From Mytilus californianus (Eukaryota > Mollusca > Bivalvia > Mytilida > Mytilidae), in assembly GCF_021869535.1 (NCBI RefSeq), contig NW_026262690.1, forward strand, positions 67,821,995-67,885,994: a stretch of DNA of 64,000 bases. The letters run 5' to 3'. This document shows, in pieces, positions 1-12,664 of this stretch; positions within the stretch are counted from its first letter, which is position 1, and each line of letters opens with the position of its first letter. The notes beneath the pieces are model-generated. The model did not search any database. It was not told the DNA's origin and worked only from the letters and a program-made list of their open reading frames with translations. The position numbers and the translations under genes were made by a program.

Positions 1-213
1 AATTACATCAATGTGCTACCTTGGCCTTCCAAATCACCGGACTTGAATCCTATCGAGCATCTATGGGACCCACTGGATAAACGTGTGCGCCAGCGTCAAC
101 CCACGCCTCAGACCCTTGATCAGCTCCGACAAATGTTGCCACAGGAATGGCGAGCAATTCCACGCAACAACATTAAAACATTGATAGCATCTATATGCCG
201 AGGAGATGCGTAA
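1..213 (+). CDS. Tc1/mariner-type transposase, C-terminal fragment (cut by window edge)
   Basis: The frame is open from base 1 to a TAA at 211-213, giving about 70 codons. It contains WPSKSPDLNPIEHLWD, the classic block around the third catalytic acid (the E of NPIEHLW) of Tc1-like DDE transposases. Family knowledge: these enzymes cut and paste DNA at TA dinucleotides using a DD34E triad. The first two aspartates and the N-terminal helix-turn-helix would lie left of the window, so I cannot tell whether the element is complete. After the block the protein continues through RQRQPTPQTLDQLRQML and ends at SICRGDA, the usual length for this family's tail. No frameshift or stop is visible in this part. 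The apparent start at 13 is only an internal GTG. No terminal inverted repeat could be defined downstream. Confidence 0.85.
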   Translation, partial: NYINVLPWPSKSPDLNPIEHLWDPLDKRVRQRQPTPQTLDQLRQMLPQEWRAIPRNNIKTLIASICRGDA

Positions 214-1457
214 TAGTCTTAGCAGCGAATGGTGGTCTTACACGGTACTCACTTTAATGGCACCGGAAGTAACTCTAATTGTGATAAATTGACTTTTATT
301 CATCAACCTCGAAGGAATTGACTGTCCTCTTCTCAATCAAACACGTTTTGAGTGAATATCGTTAATAGTAATTGTAAAATTTCCATTCAAAATTTATTTA
401 TTAAAATTCTTAAAAATCCATTATGCGTTTCTTTATTTTTTGCAGAGTATATAAGTGAAAACGCACCTGAAGCAAACGTTACAGCCGTAAGAGGTCAAAT
501 GAATTGCATATGCAATTCCCTCAGAATACTTATTTTATTTGACTTCCGATATTTTGACTATGAGCGTTTCTGATGAAATTAAATCCAGAAAGTGATTTGT
601 TAGCAATTAATTAGTAATAATAACTTGTATATATCTATATATTGCCCATATTATGCGTTACTGTTACTAAATCGTACCTTTATATTTAGGATATAGGTTA
701 TGTTTAATCAACATTTGAATACCTTTTTTCTTTTCCGGTAGATGAAGATTATTCCAGTGCGAACCAACAGCTCTCGATCATCATCAATTTCTTCATCAAC
801 TTTAGATAAATCTTTATCATAACATTACATGTCAGTAAAATAAAATGAACACTAAGTTAGTACCTAAAGGGCTTCCCATTACCTGATGATTTGCTTTACC
901 AATAGTCTCGACTATCATCATATTAATGATGGAACTTTATATATTGTATTATAGGATGTTTTTTTCAGAAGATTAGGCTGTAAAAAACTTTCTTTCGATT
1001 GGCATTGAATTCCTCATCCTATATCTATAGATTTGGAATCATTGAAACAAAAATGTAAGTGAAATTCTACCAAAAAGTTTATCTAATTATATCTAATTCT
1101 CGATTAAAAATCTGTGGGACCCTTGTTTAATTTCAAGAATCTGACACATGTTCCTGCCTGACTACAAATCTTCCGATAACGAAAACACATTCGGGAAGGA
1201 TCAACTCCTGAAATAAAAGAATTAAAAGGAATAATTCAAATATGACTAGCCACATTTTCATACTGGTCCAATTATGGACCATTACTTCATTCAAATTTAA
1301 AGTTATAAAACCTTCATATCTACAGATAGTGTGTAATCATTCTAGTATCATGACAATATAAGGTTCGACCCCATAAATGAAAAAAATAACCAGTCACAAA
1401 AATGGTATGGACCAACAGAGGCACTGCTACGTATTAGAATTTCCTTTCAAGATGTGA
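214..1457. other. No gene recognised
   Basis: AT-rich DNA after the transposase stop. The first hundred bases may still belong to the Tc1 element's 3' end. No coding exon or repeat family was recognised in the rest. Confidence 0.5.
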
Positions 1458-1751
1458 GTATCAAACGCCACTTTTAGCCGTATTGTCTGTATTACAGAAG
1501 TATCAAACGCCACTTTTAGCCGTATTATCGGTATTACAGAAGTATCAAACACCACTTTTAGCCGTATTATCTGTATTACAGAAGTATCAAACGCCACTTT
1601 TAGCCGTATTATCGGTATTACAGAAGTATCAAACGCCACTTTTAGTCGTATTATCGGTATTACAGAAGTATCAAACACCACTTTTAGCCGTATTATAGGT
1701 ATTACAGAAGTATCAAACGCCACTTTTAGCCGTATTATCGGTATTACAGAA
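1458..1751. repeat. 42-bp minisatellite, 7 copies
   Basis: Seven units of exactly 42 bp, starting at 1458, 1500, 1542, 1584, 1626, 1668 and 1710. Each opens GTATCAAACGCCACTTTTAG and closes near GTATTACAGAA. Units differ at only a few sites (ACGCC/ACACC, GCCGT/GTCGT, TTGTCTG/TTATCGG/TTATAGG). Because 42 is a multiple of 3, frames stay open on both strands and give 14-residue repeats. I see no other sign that it is coding. Confidence 0.97.
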
Positions 1752-3430
1752 GACAAAAACAGATCTACATGGAAAACAATACCTTAAAAAGTGATAAAAA
1801 CCTGTGAAAACATGCTCAAAGAAAACTATCTGTTGAGGGCAAATTCACATGAATATGAAGATGTGAAGTAAATGTTAGAGACAACAACATAACAAAAACA
1901 ACGAAAATACATCGAAAGACCACAATAAGATCTTTGATAGTACATAAAATAAGTTTCATCATTACCTATGTCATTAGGCCTTTCATCGTCCGACTTCAGA
2001 TTATGAGTGAATGATTTCAATAGAGATTTAGATTTTCGTGTAGCGCTGAACTTAAGTTTTAAAACAACTACTAATAAATAGAACCCAAACGTGACTTTCA
2101 CTTATTAACATGGGCATTTTCTTTCTCTCAGAAAATGGAAAGTACCGTGGAAGTCAATGACAGGAACTGAGATTGGAATACCTGCAGACAGTTTTAACAA
2201 CAGACATGAAACTATTCAACTTCTTTTCTTCCAGCAGCTAAAACAACAAAAGTATTTCCTTGTTTTAACTCTTTATGTTTAACAAATACGATACCATTAT
2301 AGAGGCATAACAGCAGCCTTTCATTTCGTGACCACCAACTGTCATTTTTGCCTATAGTATGGCATTGTGTCCTTTATTTAATTCTTTACTCTATTGTACG
2401 GACATAAAGCACCCAATGATTTCTATCGTATTATTTGCTGCATATTACCGTTAATTCTTTTCCGGCAGTAACACAATGAAGAAAACAATATGTTATTAAT
2501 TGAAGCCCTATCAATCGCTATATCTCATTCTCCATTGAAATTAATATGTATTGGACAGAGGCAGCCTTTTGTTCAACAATTCATAATAAAAGATGTTTCT
2601 GTATTGTGCTATTGTATTGAAACACAATGGTACTATGATTATCGGGATGTTTTACAAAACCAGAACAATGGCTACTTTGATTACACTGCTATAGACATAA
2701 TTCAAATTTGATTGGTCGATATAGATGTAAAAGAAATGTACATGCCTCATTTGATTCTATTGTTTAATAACTTCAATTTTATTGTTACTTGTTTTGTGTT
2801 GGGATTATTTTATTGTTAGCAATTGATGTAAAATCAGATATTTTTTTGAAACTGTACCGAGGTTTTGTAGGTGCAGATAAATTGAATATTGAAAAAAATA
2901 CAGTTTAAAACTGCCAGATAATTGTATATTTATATTTTTTAATCTATTGGCATTTTACTTGTAACATATTGCGTCCTTTTGACGACATGAAGCTGTTTTT
3001 TTTCAATATTTGTATCTTTTCATAGAATTTCGATCTATACTTTGAACTATGTATCATGCCATTTTTAATCTTTTGCATTGTTGTATTATGTTCTCTGCTG
3101 ATCAGATGATTTCACTTCTAAAATTTTAGCTGTTCACTTTGTAGAATAAATGTAAAAGTTGACTGGTCTTAGAACATCAGGACTTTCAATTACATGCCTT
3201 TGGTAAAGTCCTCCTGTTGTCAGCTTCCCATTCACACGTGGAAGTATAACATCTGTATTAGCTTTAATGGCGTTTGTCATATCAGTTTACATAATATTTC
3301 CTGATGCTGGTTCCTAAAATAAGGATTTCATTTTTCAGGTTATTATAAAAAGACTACTCCAGCAAGGTTATGAGGAAGAACGACCGGAAACTTTACAAGA
3401 TTTTCGGTCGTTATCATCATAACAGAAAAA
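1752..3430. other. No gene recognised
   Basis: AT-rich DNA with short chance open frames. No known domain, exon structure or clear repeat family was seen. Confidence 0.5.
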
Positions 3431-3685
3431 AAGTAAAATAACAAAAATAACGATCTCCAAGGAAAATTCAAAACGGAAAGTCCCTTATCAAATGACAAAA
3501 TCAAAAGCTCAAACACATCAAACGAATGGAAAACAACTGTGATATTCCTGACTTGGTACAGGCATTTGCTTATGTAGAAAATGGTGGATTAAACCTGTTT
3601 TTATAGCTAGCTAAACCTCTCACTTGTATGATAGTCATATAGAATTCCATTATATTGACAAAAATGTGTGAGCAAAACAATAAGT
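3431..3685 (-). repeat. Interspersed repeat family C copy
   Basis: On the minus strand it reads through GGTTTAGCTAGCTATAAAA and TGTACCAAGTCAGGA. The same modules recur on the plus strand at 7605-7890 with a slightly different sequence. I recognise this module order from mussel DNA. It has no coding capacity. Confidence 0.7.
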
Positions 3686-3889
3686 GTTTCGGTTTCTCAA
3701 CTTATTCGATATGACAACGTAAAGACCAATTACAATGTCAGAATGACATAAGTTGTCCCTGGCTTTGACCGTAACTACTGGATAAAACTTTATAATCTTG
3801 TGACCAGTGATGAATGGATGCATACCAGAAACTGTTTACCTTGTCGATGTAACTTGTCTTACACCATTTGGATTTCGAGCTACTCCAAT

Positions 3890-4030
3890 TGTTTTCACTC
3901 TGATGTCTATCTGTAACTGGACTTGTGAAAAGAGAGAGAAGATACCGAAGTGGGTGGGGGTCAGATAAAAACTTACAACACCATGACCCAAAACAAACGA
4001 CGAAAAGGCAAACAACGATAACAAGACATT
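3890..4030 (-). repeat. Diverged fragment of family D
   Basis: Contains GAAGATACCGAAG and, further on, CAACACCATGACCCAAAAC. These resemble the minus strand of the family D copy at 33800-34235 (GAAAGATACCAAAGGGAC ... AACGCCATGGCTAAAAAG). It is too diverged to set exact ends. Confidence 0.5.
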
Positions 4031-4504
4031 GCGCAGATAGCAAAATAAAGATTGAATAACATGAACATCTCCAAAAACAGGAGTGAACTCTGGGAGGGTA
4101 AGCGTTTCCTACTCAACTACTTATCCCCGTCGTGTTACTAATTGCAATTAAAAAATCGATGATGAGCCATATACGGTAATGTCACAATCGTAAAAAGATG
4201 ACAAGAATGTAGTTATCACAAGTTGAATAATACATGTGGTCCTCTTTGACAAAGATATTCTATAAAAAAAAACATTATGGCGTTCGTATAACTTGTGAGA
4301 TATTTATTGAGAACATTTATATTGTCTTAATTTTCAGCATTCTCATTTAAGACCGAAATTAAAAACCTTTTTGGTAAATTTAAAATATACAGCACAACTA
4401 CAAATTATGCAAAGTTATACTTTGGAGAAATCACAGGATTTCATATAAAACATATACAAAGTTTTAGATGATTGAATATGGGCAACTGCATTATCCAAAA
4501 GATT
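4031..4504. other. No gene recognised
   Basis: AT-rich; nothing identifiable. Confidence 0.5.
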
Positions 4505-4940
4505 TTCAACCCCCAAGGGTGACTGGGGAATAGAAGTATGGTCACCATTGGTCTTCCTCCGACCGGCAGTAAAACCCGTGCTAAAGTGGGGCGTCCGTTT
4601 GGCTGTGCGGGATGTACAAATTTGCAGCCACGTCCGGTCAGAATGGGGACGTTAAATCCGATGCCTCGTGTAAAGAGAGTGCCACGCTCTTTGCACGTTA
4701 AGAACCCTTGCAACAACTCTTTGAGGGGTCCGTAGGTGACCTGTTGCAAGGCTAAATTTCTGTCCCTATCCAATATACCCTCATTTCCCGTGGCAGTCTA
4801 AATTTCTCCGACCATAATCCCTTAATCTATTACAGAACCTACCTATTGTATTTATTGTGAACTTGTTCTCGTCCTGAATATGCATGAAATATTTGCCACT
4901 GGACGTTAAGCAACCAACAATCAATCTATCAATCAAAAGA
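4505..4940 (+). repeat. Interspersed repeat family E (SINE-like, CAATC-type tail)
   Basis: Carries ACCGGCAGTAAAACC, then CAGCCACGTCCGGTC, then GTTAAGAACCCTTGCAA, and ends CCACTGGACGTTAAGCAACC followed by a short run of AATC units. A second, shorter copy lies at 24195-24475. A simple-sequence AATC tail after a conserved 3' block is typical of molluscan SINEs. Open frames in this stretch on both strands are by-products of its higher GC. Confidence 0.8.
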
Positions 4941-4989
4941 TTTTCAAGTCAATTCAAAATTTGTGTACAAGACATTTCTTGTTATATGC

Positions 4990-5060
4990 TGTTAAAAGTA
5001 GGGTTGAGCGCTCATAAACATGTTTAATCCCGCCACATTCTGAATGTGCCTGTAAAATTA
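4990..5060 (+). repeat. Family A 5' fragment
   Basis: AACATGTTTAATCCCGCCAC followed by ATTCTGAATGTGCCTGT matches the first 50 bases of the fuller family A copy that starts at 12831. The rest of the element is missing. Confidence 0.65.
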
Positions 5061-5435
5061 GCTTTATCATGCCCTTTCCTAAGATTAAATCTTATGCCTG
5101 AATATTAATCGGGAACATCTTGAAAAAATACAAAGAATAAAATAAAAAATTAAAAAGTTAATGTAACTTACATTAGTCTCTAGCTATATTTTTAGATAAC
5201 GATTCGTTTTTGGAGTCGGTGAAACACCTCAAAGGTTTAGTTTTTACTTTACTCTATAGCTGGTCTGAAACAAAAGTTTATGTTCGACATTGCAATAGAT
5301 ATATTTCTGTACTTGACTGTATGAAAGGTACTCGAAGGTAAAAACCTCCTAATTTTAAGAAGCAATGACCCTTTTGTCATCTGAAAAAACAATTTTACCT
5401 CAAACACTCAATAACTGCAGGCATTTTGTTATATA

Positions 5436-5498
5436 TTTCTGCTCTTTGGTGGTGTCTCTTTGACACATTTCACGTTTCTATTCTCTGTTCTATTTATC
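5436..5498 (+). repeat. Family K tail fragment
   Basis: TTTCTGCTCTTTGGTGGTGT followed by CTCTTTGACACATTTC matches the 3' part of the family K copy at 58259-58403. Confidence 0.6.
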
Positions 5499-5659
5499 AT
5501 AGTGCTTACTCGTACCTTTGTTTCTCGGTAAGAGGTAAGTGGTTTTTTTTTGTCTCAACTGTCTTTACCTTCTTACGTTTTCTATATACATTTGTTTCAT
5601 TACTTAATAAAAGATCAAAAGAGGGACTATATAATAAAAACGTTGTTTAATCTACCACA

Positions 5660-5930
5660 AGTTAATATGCCTGTCCCAAGCCAGGAACCTTATTAATGGT
5701 AATCTTTTGTTGGTATCTTTGTAAATTTGTCCTTGATGAATTGTGTGTTGATGGCAGATCACATTGTATAGACTCAGCAAGAATTAGAGGATAGCATATG
5801 GTAAAGACACGTGTCTGTTGTTGAAGACCACATATATTGCCCTCTGGGTTTCATTTCTGGTTTTATTGTGCCCTTGGATGATTGTTTCATTGACGTTTAC
5901 CCCACATCCCTTTTTTCATACAATGTATAT
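5660..5930 (+). repeat. SINE-like repeat, variant tail
   Basis: Begins with GCCTGTCCCAAGCCAGGAAC, the AAGTCAGGA-type module of families A and C. It continues through GTTGAAGACCACATATATTG and ends with GATTGTTTCATTGACG. It is a relative of families A and K with a different tail (CATTGACG instead of CATTGGCA). Confidence 0.55.
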
Positions 5931-6379
5931 AATAGACAATGAAACAATGATATTTGTCCGATTACGACAATGACAGAGAAGACTAAGAAATATTGTCATT
6001 GTAGGACGACAAGGACATTACCGATTGAGACATTAGTCAAACGAAAAGAATTGAGATAACTGATGAAAAATGACAGAACTTTTATGATTTTGGTTTCTTT
6101 CATTATCTCATTTGACAAACTTTTTAAAATGTGTTTAGAGGTATAGTCTGTTTATCTTTTATTTTTTAGTCAAAAGTTGTTGAGACCTACTGGAATTTGA
6201 AATAACATATTCTAAAATATAGCATATGTTACATATATCACAATTTCAAAAGCATCCATATATTCAAAATGTTATCCAGCTCTAGAAACTGATGTTTAAT
6301 GAAACTAATTGTGATACAATACTAGCATATTTTACTTGTGTTTATCCAATTTTGCACCGAAGGACGTCCATAACCAAAA
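5931..6379. other. No gene recognised
   Basis: AT-rich DNA with nothing identifiable. Confidence 0.5.
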
Positions 6380-6966
6380 TAAAAGAGTAGGCCCAGTAAG
6401 ACCCCTTTTTGGCCCCAACATATAGCAGTTTTACAAAATTGTTAAAATGTAAATTTTTAGCTATATATTGGAAAGAAGAATACTTCTGTTACATAAATAT
6501 GGGCTGTTTTTGACAATACAATGCACATGTATCGGGTACTAGCATCATTAAGTCATGCTAAATTACTGAAATCTTCGAAATTTTAGCATTTTGGTTAATT
6601 TTTAGACGGTTTCCGTCTGAAATGGAATCGGCCGCATTTGTGTTCATTCTTGATATTTAAATGTAAGTTGTATTTAATGATAATACATAACATATCTAAA
6701 GGTTGAGAATGAACACGGATGCGGCCACTTTCATTTTTGACAAAAACCATCTGAAAAGTGACATATTATGGCATAATTGATAGATTTTTCATATTTAAGC
6801 TTGAATTTGAGCGTCTTTAATGACTAAATCAGTTCAAATCTTTCACATAAACTAATTGAATCGACTGAAGTAGACACTTAAGTGTTTAAAAAGTGTCAAA
6901 AATCTTTCATCAGATGAACCTGAATTTTGAGGCCAAAATCGGCCCTTACCGGACCTACTCCTTTAG
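6380..6966. mobile_element. Fold-back element with long inverted arms
   Basis: The outer arms are inverted copies. The left arm AGAGTAGGCCCAGTAAG at about 6385 pairs with the right arm that reads GGAGTAGGTCCGGTAAG on the minus strand. A central hairpin also pairs the left GGCCGCATTTGTGTTCATTC (about 6630) with the right GGCCGCATCCGTGTTCATTC, read on the minus strand near 6720. The arms between are more diverged. No transposase frame is present, so this is a non-autonomous DNA element. No target-site duplication was identified. Confidence 0.75.
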
Positions 6967-7604
6967 TTGAGTTGTTTGTCTAAAAGAAAACACACCGCTT
7001 TACTTTGGTAAAAAAAATGTTTTAGTGAAGAATGCTTTAGGCAGTCATAATTATGAGCAGTCCATACAAGCAAACTTGAATATGGGAAACTGTGAATCCA
7101 ACAAAGTGTAAAAAAAAAATGATCTATGCGTGACAAAAGAAATCAGAAGAAATTGGCCCTACCTATTTCATTAAAAGTAACGAATGTAGCCAAAAAGCAC
7201 TTGCTAGAAAGCTGAACACAGACCGATTTAATTTAAACAGTTGATTATTTACCCGATTCTATTCAAAACACCAGAAGGACATAACGCTACACTTGAAACT
7301 TCAGCAATAGGAACGACTGCGTTTATCTAATTGCAATATCTTTATGATACCAGCGATTTCTACATTTGGTTTAAAATAACAGTGGCGAATGGTCAAACTC
7401 TCGTGGGTCGGGAGTGGCCTAAATGAATGGCAATAAATACTATTTTTGATAATATGAGTTCAGTTTGATATGACAAACGTGTGTAACTTTGTATGTGTTT
7501 CAGTTCCCTTTACCCGTAGTACTTTCACTTGAAATTCGATACCTGGAAAATATAATAATAACATACATAAAAATATCAAAGTACAATGTATAGTTTGCTT
7601 TTTT
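6967..7604. other. No gene recognised
   Basis: AT-rich; nothing identifiable apart from the lead-in to the family C copy that follows. Confidence 0.45.
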
Positions 7605-7890
7605 AACATTGTCATAGAGGCGGGGGGTTTGGCTAGCCATAAAACCAGGTTCAACCCACCGTTTTTAAAAATGTCCTGTACCAAGTCAGGAGTATGGCAG
7701 TTGTTATCAAATAGTCCGTTTCTATGAATGTTGGCGTTTGTTTTTGTTGCAGTTCAGTGTTTCTGTTGTTCCGTTGTTTTCCTCTTATAGTTGATGTGTT
7801 TCCCTCGGTTTTGGTTTGTGACCCGGATTTTTTTTTCGCTTAATCGATTTATGACTATTGAACAGCGTTATACTACTGTTGCCTTTATTT
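7605..7890 (+). repeat. Interspersed repeat family C copy
   Basis: Contains GGTTTGGCTAGCCATAAAAC, TGTACCAAGTCAGGAGTATG, then TTTGTGACCCGGATTT and TACTACTGTTGCC. It is the plus-strand counterpart of 3431-3685, sharing the middle modules, and has a longer 3' part that I recognise from mussel DNA. Confidence 0.7.
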
Positions 7891-10394
7891 ATAGTGTAGG
7901 TGTTTTAAATTGATATTTAAATTGAAGACAACAATGAAAAAGTTGTGAGCATTGAAACAACGTAATATATAATATAGTATTGAATAATACGCGAGAAAAC
8001 TTAAACTTAACTGATTCTTCCTATTTTCCCTATAAATTAAACAGATACAAATGTCCAGGAGGGGTATTTGCAAAAAATACCAGTCGAGTAAAATGCAAAT
8101 TTCCTGGACCGGTATGCAGCTTTTTTCCCAAGAAATTAAATTATGTAATTGTACCTAAAGATGAGTTGCAGCTCACTTAAATCAAAGTTTACCTTGATGT
8201 AAAAGGTGCAAGAGTGATTTTTTTTTTGTTTTGCCATAATATATATTTGAAAGTATCGTTTTTCTGCGTTTGATGTCTATGTCTGTATGAACTTACAATT
8301 GACAGTCCAAAAAATAAACACTACACAGAAAACTCATGATATACGGTTAATATTATCTCTTGTGCTAACATCGTCTTTGGAAAACCAACCTGACGAGATA
8401 AAGTTGTTGAATTTTACTCCAAAATATAATTTGTGTTTTGTTTTAAATAAATAAGCGCAATTAAACCTTTCATATATATAACAACTTATTTGATCTAAAA
8501 TTGAATTTGCAGTTATCAAACTACCGACGATAGTAACTACGTACTGTCGAAAAAACTCAAGTATTCTTAATACGTCTCAACAATAAGTAAAGTTTAAAAA
8601 AAAAGACATTGCATAAAAGAGCAGAAAAGATCTAAACTCAGAAGCTTTCCAATGATTTAAATTGTTTTTAATTTTTCTAGAAATGCGATGAATTAAATAA
8701 GGCACCTTTTAAGTATTTTGTCAAAGTCTTAAGGTTATGTCCAATGAAGTAAGGTTTCTGATAACTTGACCCGGCAATCCATAAACTCAATGTCGTACTG
8801 TAGTTTTAGTGGTTTCACAGCAAACATTCTTCAGAGGAAAAAATGTGTTTTTCGTATCTTGTTTTTTTAAGGTAAACATCAAACAAAATCTTTGCTGAAT
8901 ATATTTGCTGTTTTTCTTTGATACATGAGACGTCGGAATAGTATTTCAATAATTTGATAAGCGAAATAAAAAATAGAAAAATCACGTTTATCATTGAATT
9001 TTGATATTTAAAAAAAATAGTTGTTGACCCAATGTGTACGTCATGCCTTTGACTTTAAGAATTCTAACTTGAGAGAAATTCATTTAGCTTATCAAAGATT
9101 CAAATTATATATATTGGAAGGGGCACTTTATTACCTCCCAAATTTTTTATCTATTTTTTTTTTAGGTTTCTTCTTAAAACAATTTAACATCCTTTAAAAT
9201 AGGAATGCTGTTATTTTCATATTATTTTGAGCATTTTCTACAAAGACATGAGCCCTCAAAGTTTGACCCCATTAATCTCAATGGAAGTGTTGCAAAACTT
9301 TCTTTGAGTAGTATAGTCCATTCCAAGATGATAAAGAATAGTAGTTCCGGACTATTTGGAACACAAATTGCTTGTGTTGTAGCCCCGGAGTGTTTTCGAA
9401 GTGTTTCAATTTGATAGGCGGTTAGAGTTTGGACTACATCATGGAGACCTAGAGTTTACATATTATACTTATAATTTTGTTTGACATATATTCAAGTAAA
9501 ATTATTTTTTTCTTTGCAGTTATGTAGCGTAACCTAATAAGGTTTTAGCTAAGATAGGATTTCAACCAGGCCTACGTCATGCATTTATCGACATTTTCGC
9601 ACTTTTGCTATATGAAATAGATAATAAAATTTAATGCTTGTGACATTTTTTCATATTTTCAATCTATACAACAAAAATGAATAAATTATTATTAGTGCAT
9701 TTGCAGAGAGAAGAAAAGATATAATATAAAAGTTATTTTCTATATTCTAATATATACAAAAGCAATTACTGTATGTCACAACCCCTTTTAAATTTGTGAA
9801 TTTATCATCTTTTTTCTAATTTACAATTTTTCACACTTTGATGGAAATTAGATACATACCTTGTTTTCCATTTCAATAAAAGTTAAATGAAAGACGATTT
9901 CTCTCCAGTGAGACTACCAATTAAAATCATTTATTGTCCCTCCTTTCAGCTTCAATAATTCGAAAAGGTTTTCTTTTGAAATTGGAAGATAATATCTGAA
10001 AGGACAAAGCCATCCCCGGCACCGTTTATACCTAGTACAATGAAAACCATAGGAATTTTAAAGCATCCAGTCTGCCTTTTGACAAAAATTATACTCTTCC
10101 ATAATAAAGTGAAAGAAACTTAATTCAAATGTCGACAAATTAAGATGTTATCGTTCAGTAATGTACAAGTTATTTGATGTTCATTGTGAATTAGATGATA
10201 TCAAAGTTCTAGTTTTTATGATTTAGAATGTTATAATTTATATTATTAAAGTTAAATGCTTTTAAAAATATTTTTGATCTGACAATAAAGGCGAAGAATG
10301 AAACGACAAAAAAGTTTTGAAAGTGATATGAAACATTTCTTTGTATATCTTGTGAAATCTACAATGGAAAAGAAATCAATGTTAATGGAAGAAA
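7891..10394. other. No gene recognised
   Basis: About 2.5 kb of AT-rich DNA. Near 8061-8117 the blocks TCCAGGAGGGGTATTTGC and GCAAATTTCCTGGA form an imperfect inverted repeat, perhaps a small element. Nothing else was identified. Confidence 0.45.
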
Positions 10395-10700
10395 TTGACG
10401 AGTATATGATAGTAGTAGTTTTATGACTTTGGTACCATGCGGGGGAGGCAGAGGATTGTTATTTACTTGTTGTTTGTGACCTAACTTTAACCGTACGTAT
10501 ATGATGGAACATAGTATAAAGTACATATATTTCTGGTGCGTTTGACCCCAATTGTAATTGACTTTGACTATGAAGTTTTCCTGCAGAAGGTCGGTGGTTC
10601 TCATCGGGCACTCCGGCTTCCTCCACCAATAAAAGCTGACCGCAACGAAATAGCCAATAGTGTTGAAAGTGGCGTTAAATACCAAAAATCAAAATCATAC
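10395..10700 (+). repeat. Interspersed repeat family J (SINE-like)
   Basis: The conserved 3' block is GGGCACTCCGGCTTCCTCCA ... AATAGTGTTGAAAGTGGCGT, then TAAATACCAAAAATC. An inverted copy lies at 54591-54690 with a CAATCAATCAATC tail. I recognise this block as a very common molluscan SINE 3' region. The left limit is uncertain: the part before about 10587 may be its head or unrelated DNA. Confidence 0.75.
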
Positions 10701-11284
10701 ATCTTATTTAGATATATGTGTGTTTACTGTAGGTATGTTATTATTAGTCTTCGGTACAATACTGCTATATGGATATTATACAAATAAAATGATTTAATTT
10801 AATTTCATTTCATTTCATCTTACATGCACAAATGACAGTTATGAACTTCTGATTTCATGATTTAAGCACCACCATTTCCTTAGAATTATATGTTTCCGAT
10901 GATCTTTTGTCTGAAACTGTATGACAACTATAAACGTAACTTTAAGGCATAAGGAGTAAAGGAGATCGTTACGTAGGTTCTTCATGTCGATAATCTAAGA
11001 ACATCCATTCAAACCGTAATGCTATAAAGTCGAATATCTTATGGGGATGAAGTCACGAAGACTTGTTATTAATGACGAAATAAAAGCAGTTCACATCTTT
11101 CTGTAAGGATATAATACATTGATGCCGTGGTTGGTCAATTAAATATATTTTTTTTTTAGAAAATTCGAACTAATTAGAGCACAAATTAAAGCTAAAAACA
11201 ACAACTAAATCAAAACTATATTAAAATATTCAGCCTTACTGACACAATTCTTCTTGACGTTATATTATCACTGAACACCTGTAT
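10701..11284. other. No gene recognised
   Basis: Nothing identifiable. The short ATTTAATTTAATTTCATTTC run just after the SINE-like copy may be its simple tail. Confidence 0.45.
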
Positions 11285-11410
11285 TTAGAAAAGGGAGATA
11301 AGATACCAAAGGGGGTTAGGCAACACGGGCATAAGTCGAAGAAAAGTAAACAACATCTGATTGCAAAACGGAAAAGGAATATACAAATAACAGTACTACA
11401 CAAAATTTAA
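11285..11410 (-). repeat. Diverged fragment of family D
   Basis: AGATAAGATACCAAAGGG followed by CATAAGTCGAAG and runs of ACAAATAACAGTACTACAC resembles the minus strand of the family D copy at 33800-34235. Confidence 0.5.
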
Positions 11411-12664
11411 CTCAGGTGCAATAAGTAAATATATTTCTATTCCACTAGTAACATACGCCTAGTTACTATTAAACGAGTCAAATCCCGTGAAAAGCATTAT
11501 GCAATAGGGGATTGGTAAAATGTCTCTTTGTATCGCCAAATTAAAAAGACATCCGGACATATTCTTGAATGAATGGGAAACTTTGAAACATTTTTTCATG
11601 ACAAATGATAAGACAAGATTATAACCGGTAAAGAAACAATACAACACAGAAAACATTAGCAGAAGCAACAGGATTCTCCTTTAACAAAACAAACTAGGAA
11701 TGGACTCTAGTGCTCCTGAAGGGAAAGTTATTCCTATCTTACTATTGACATCGTCATTTTGCTCATGGCAGTACTAATCCGGTAATAAGTTGCATTCAGT
11801 GCTGTCACAACTGACAAAAAGATGGTAGGATTGTGGCTATGCCAAGTAAACATGGAGATAAGGATTATATTCCACAAAATTTGAAATTTGAGAATATTGC
11901 TTTCGTAGAAGTTCAGATGCAGGTAACACACGTACTGGTAAAAAAAAAGTAGTTCTCGTGGGTTAGTGATTTTCGACATTCTTACTTATTTTTTATTCAA
12001 AACTTGTTTGACAAATCTTCATTTGGTGAATGAAACTTGAAATTAACATGTCATTTGTCGTTTCCATGGTTCTTCTTAAAATAATGGCACACAATTCTCG
12101 CAATCTGATGTCCTTGTTATCGCATGCAATGGCGAGAATTTCATCTTGTCGAGAACTACTTTTTCACCTGTAGAGATCGACGACCACGTTTATATTGCGT
12201 CAAGGTTAAACATCAAGTTTGTCTCGATTATTTTTACTCATTAATGAGATATCGATTCGATAGCTGTGTTTGAGACTGCTGCCTACCAAATAGGGACCTT
12301 ACTCATTTTTACATATTGTGAAAAAATCTTTCTGTTCTAATACTTGAAAATGTTGTAATTTTTTATATCTATACATACAAATACATTTATACATTAGATT
12401 AAATGAATTGCTGATTTATGTCACAGTTTGTGCACTAAATTTGAATTACAATTTCGAATATACTTTAAATTACAAACATGTTACAACAATTAACTGGTAT
12501 GTTTTGTTGTAAATTACTTTATTTGTTAGTTACAAAACATGTCGCAATTCAATAGTACAAAATCTATGTTTTTTAGCATTAACGATGTGTATAAACAAGA
12601 ACTAAGCTGGTCTGCGATGCAAGAAATGGTGATTTTAGGCATTATCATTATCTGTCTTGCTTAA
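11411..12664. other. No gene recognised
   Basis: AT-rich; nothing identifiable. Confidence 0.5.

Noticed and set aside
1362-1375. tRNA B-box-like GGTTCGACCCC
   Set aside because: No A box or acceptor stem at a suitable distance.
1427-1756. Repeat protein genes on both strands
   Set aside because: The frames exist only because the satellite unit is 42 bp. There are no flanking exon signals or known motif.
4441-4773. Open frames on both strands near 4.5-4.8 kb
   Set aside because: They lie within the family E repeat, whose higher GC lowers the stop-codon frequency.
10359-10787. Two overlapping opposite-strand frames as genes
   Set aside because: Both run over the family J SINE-like block.
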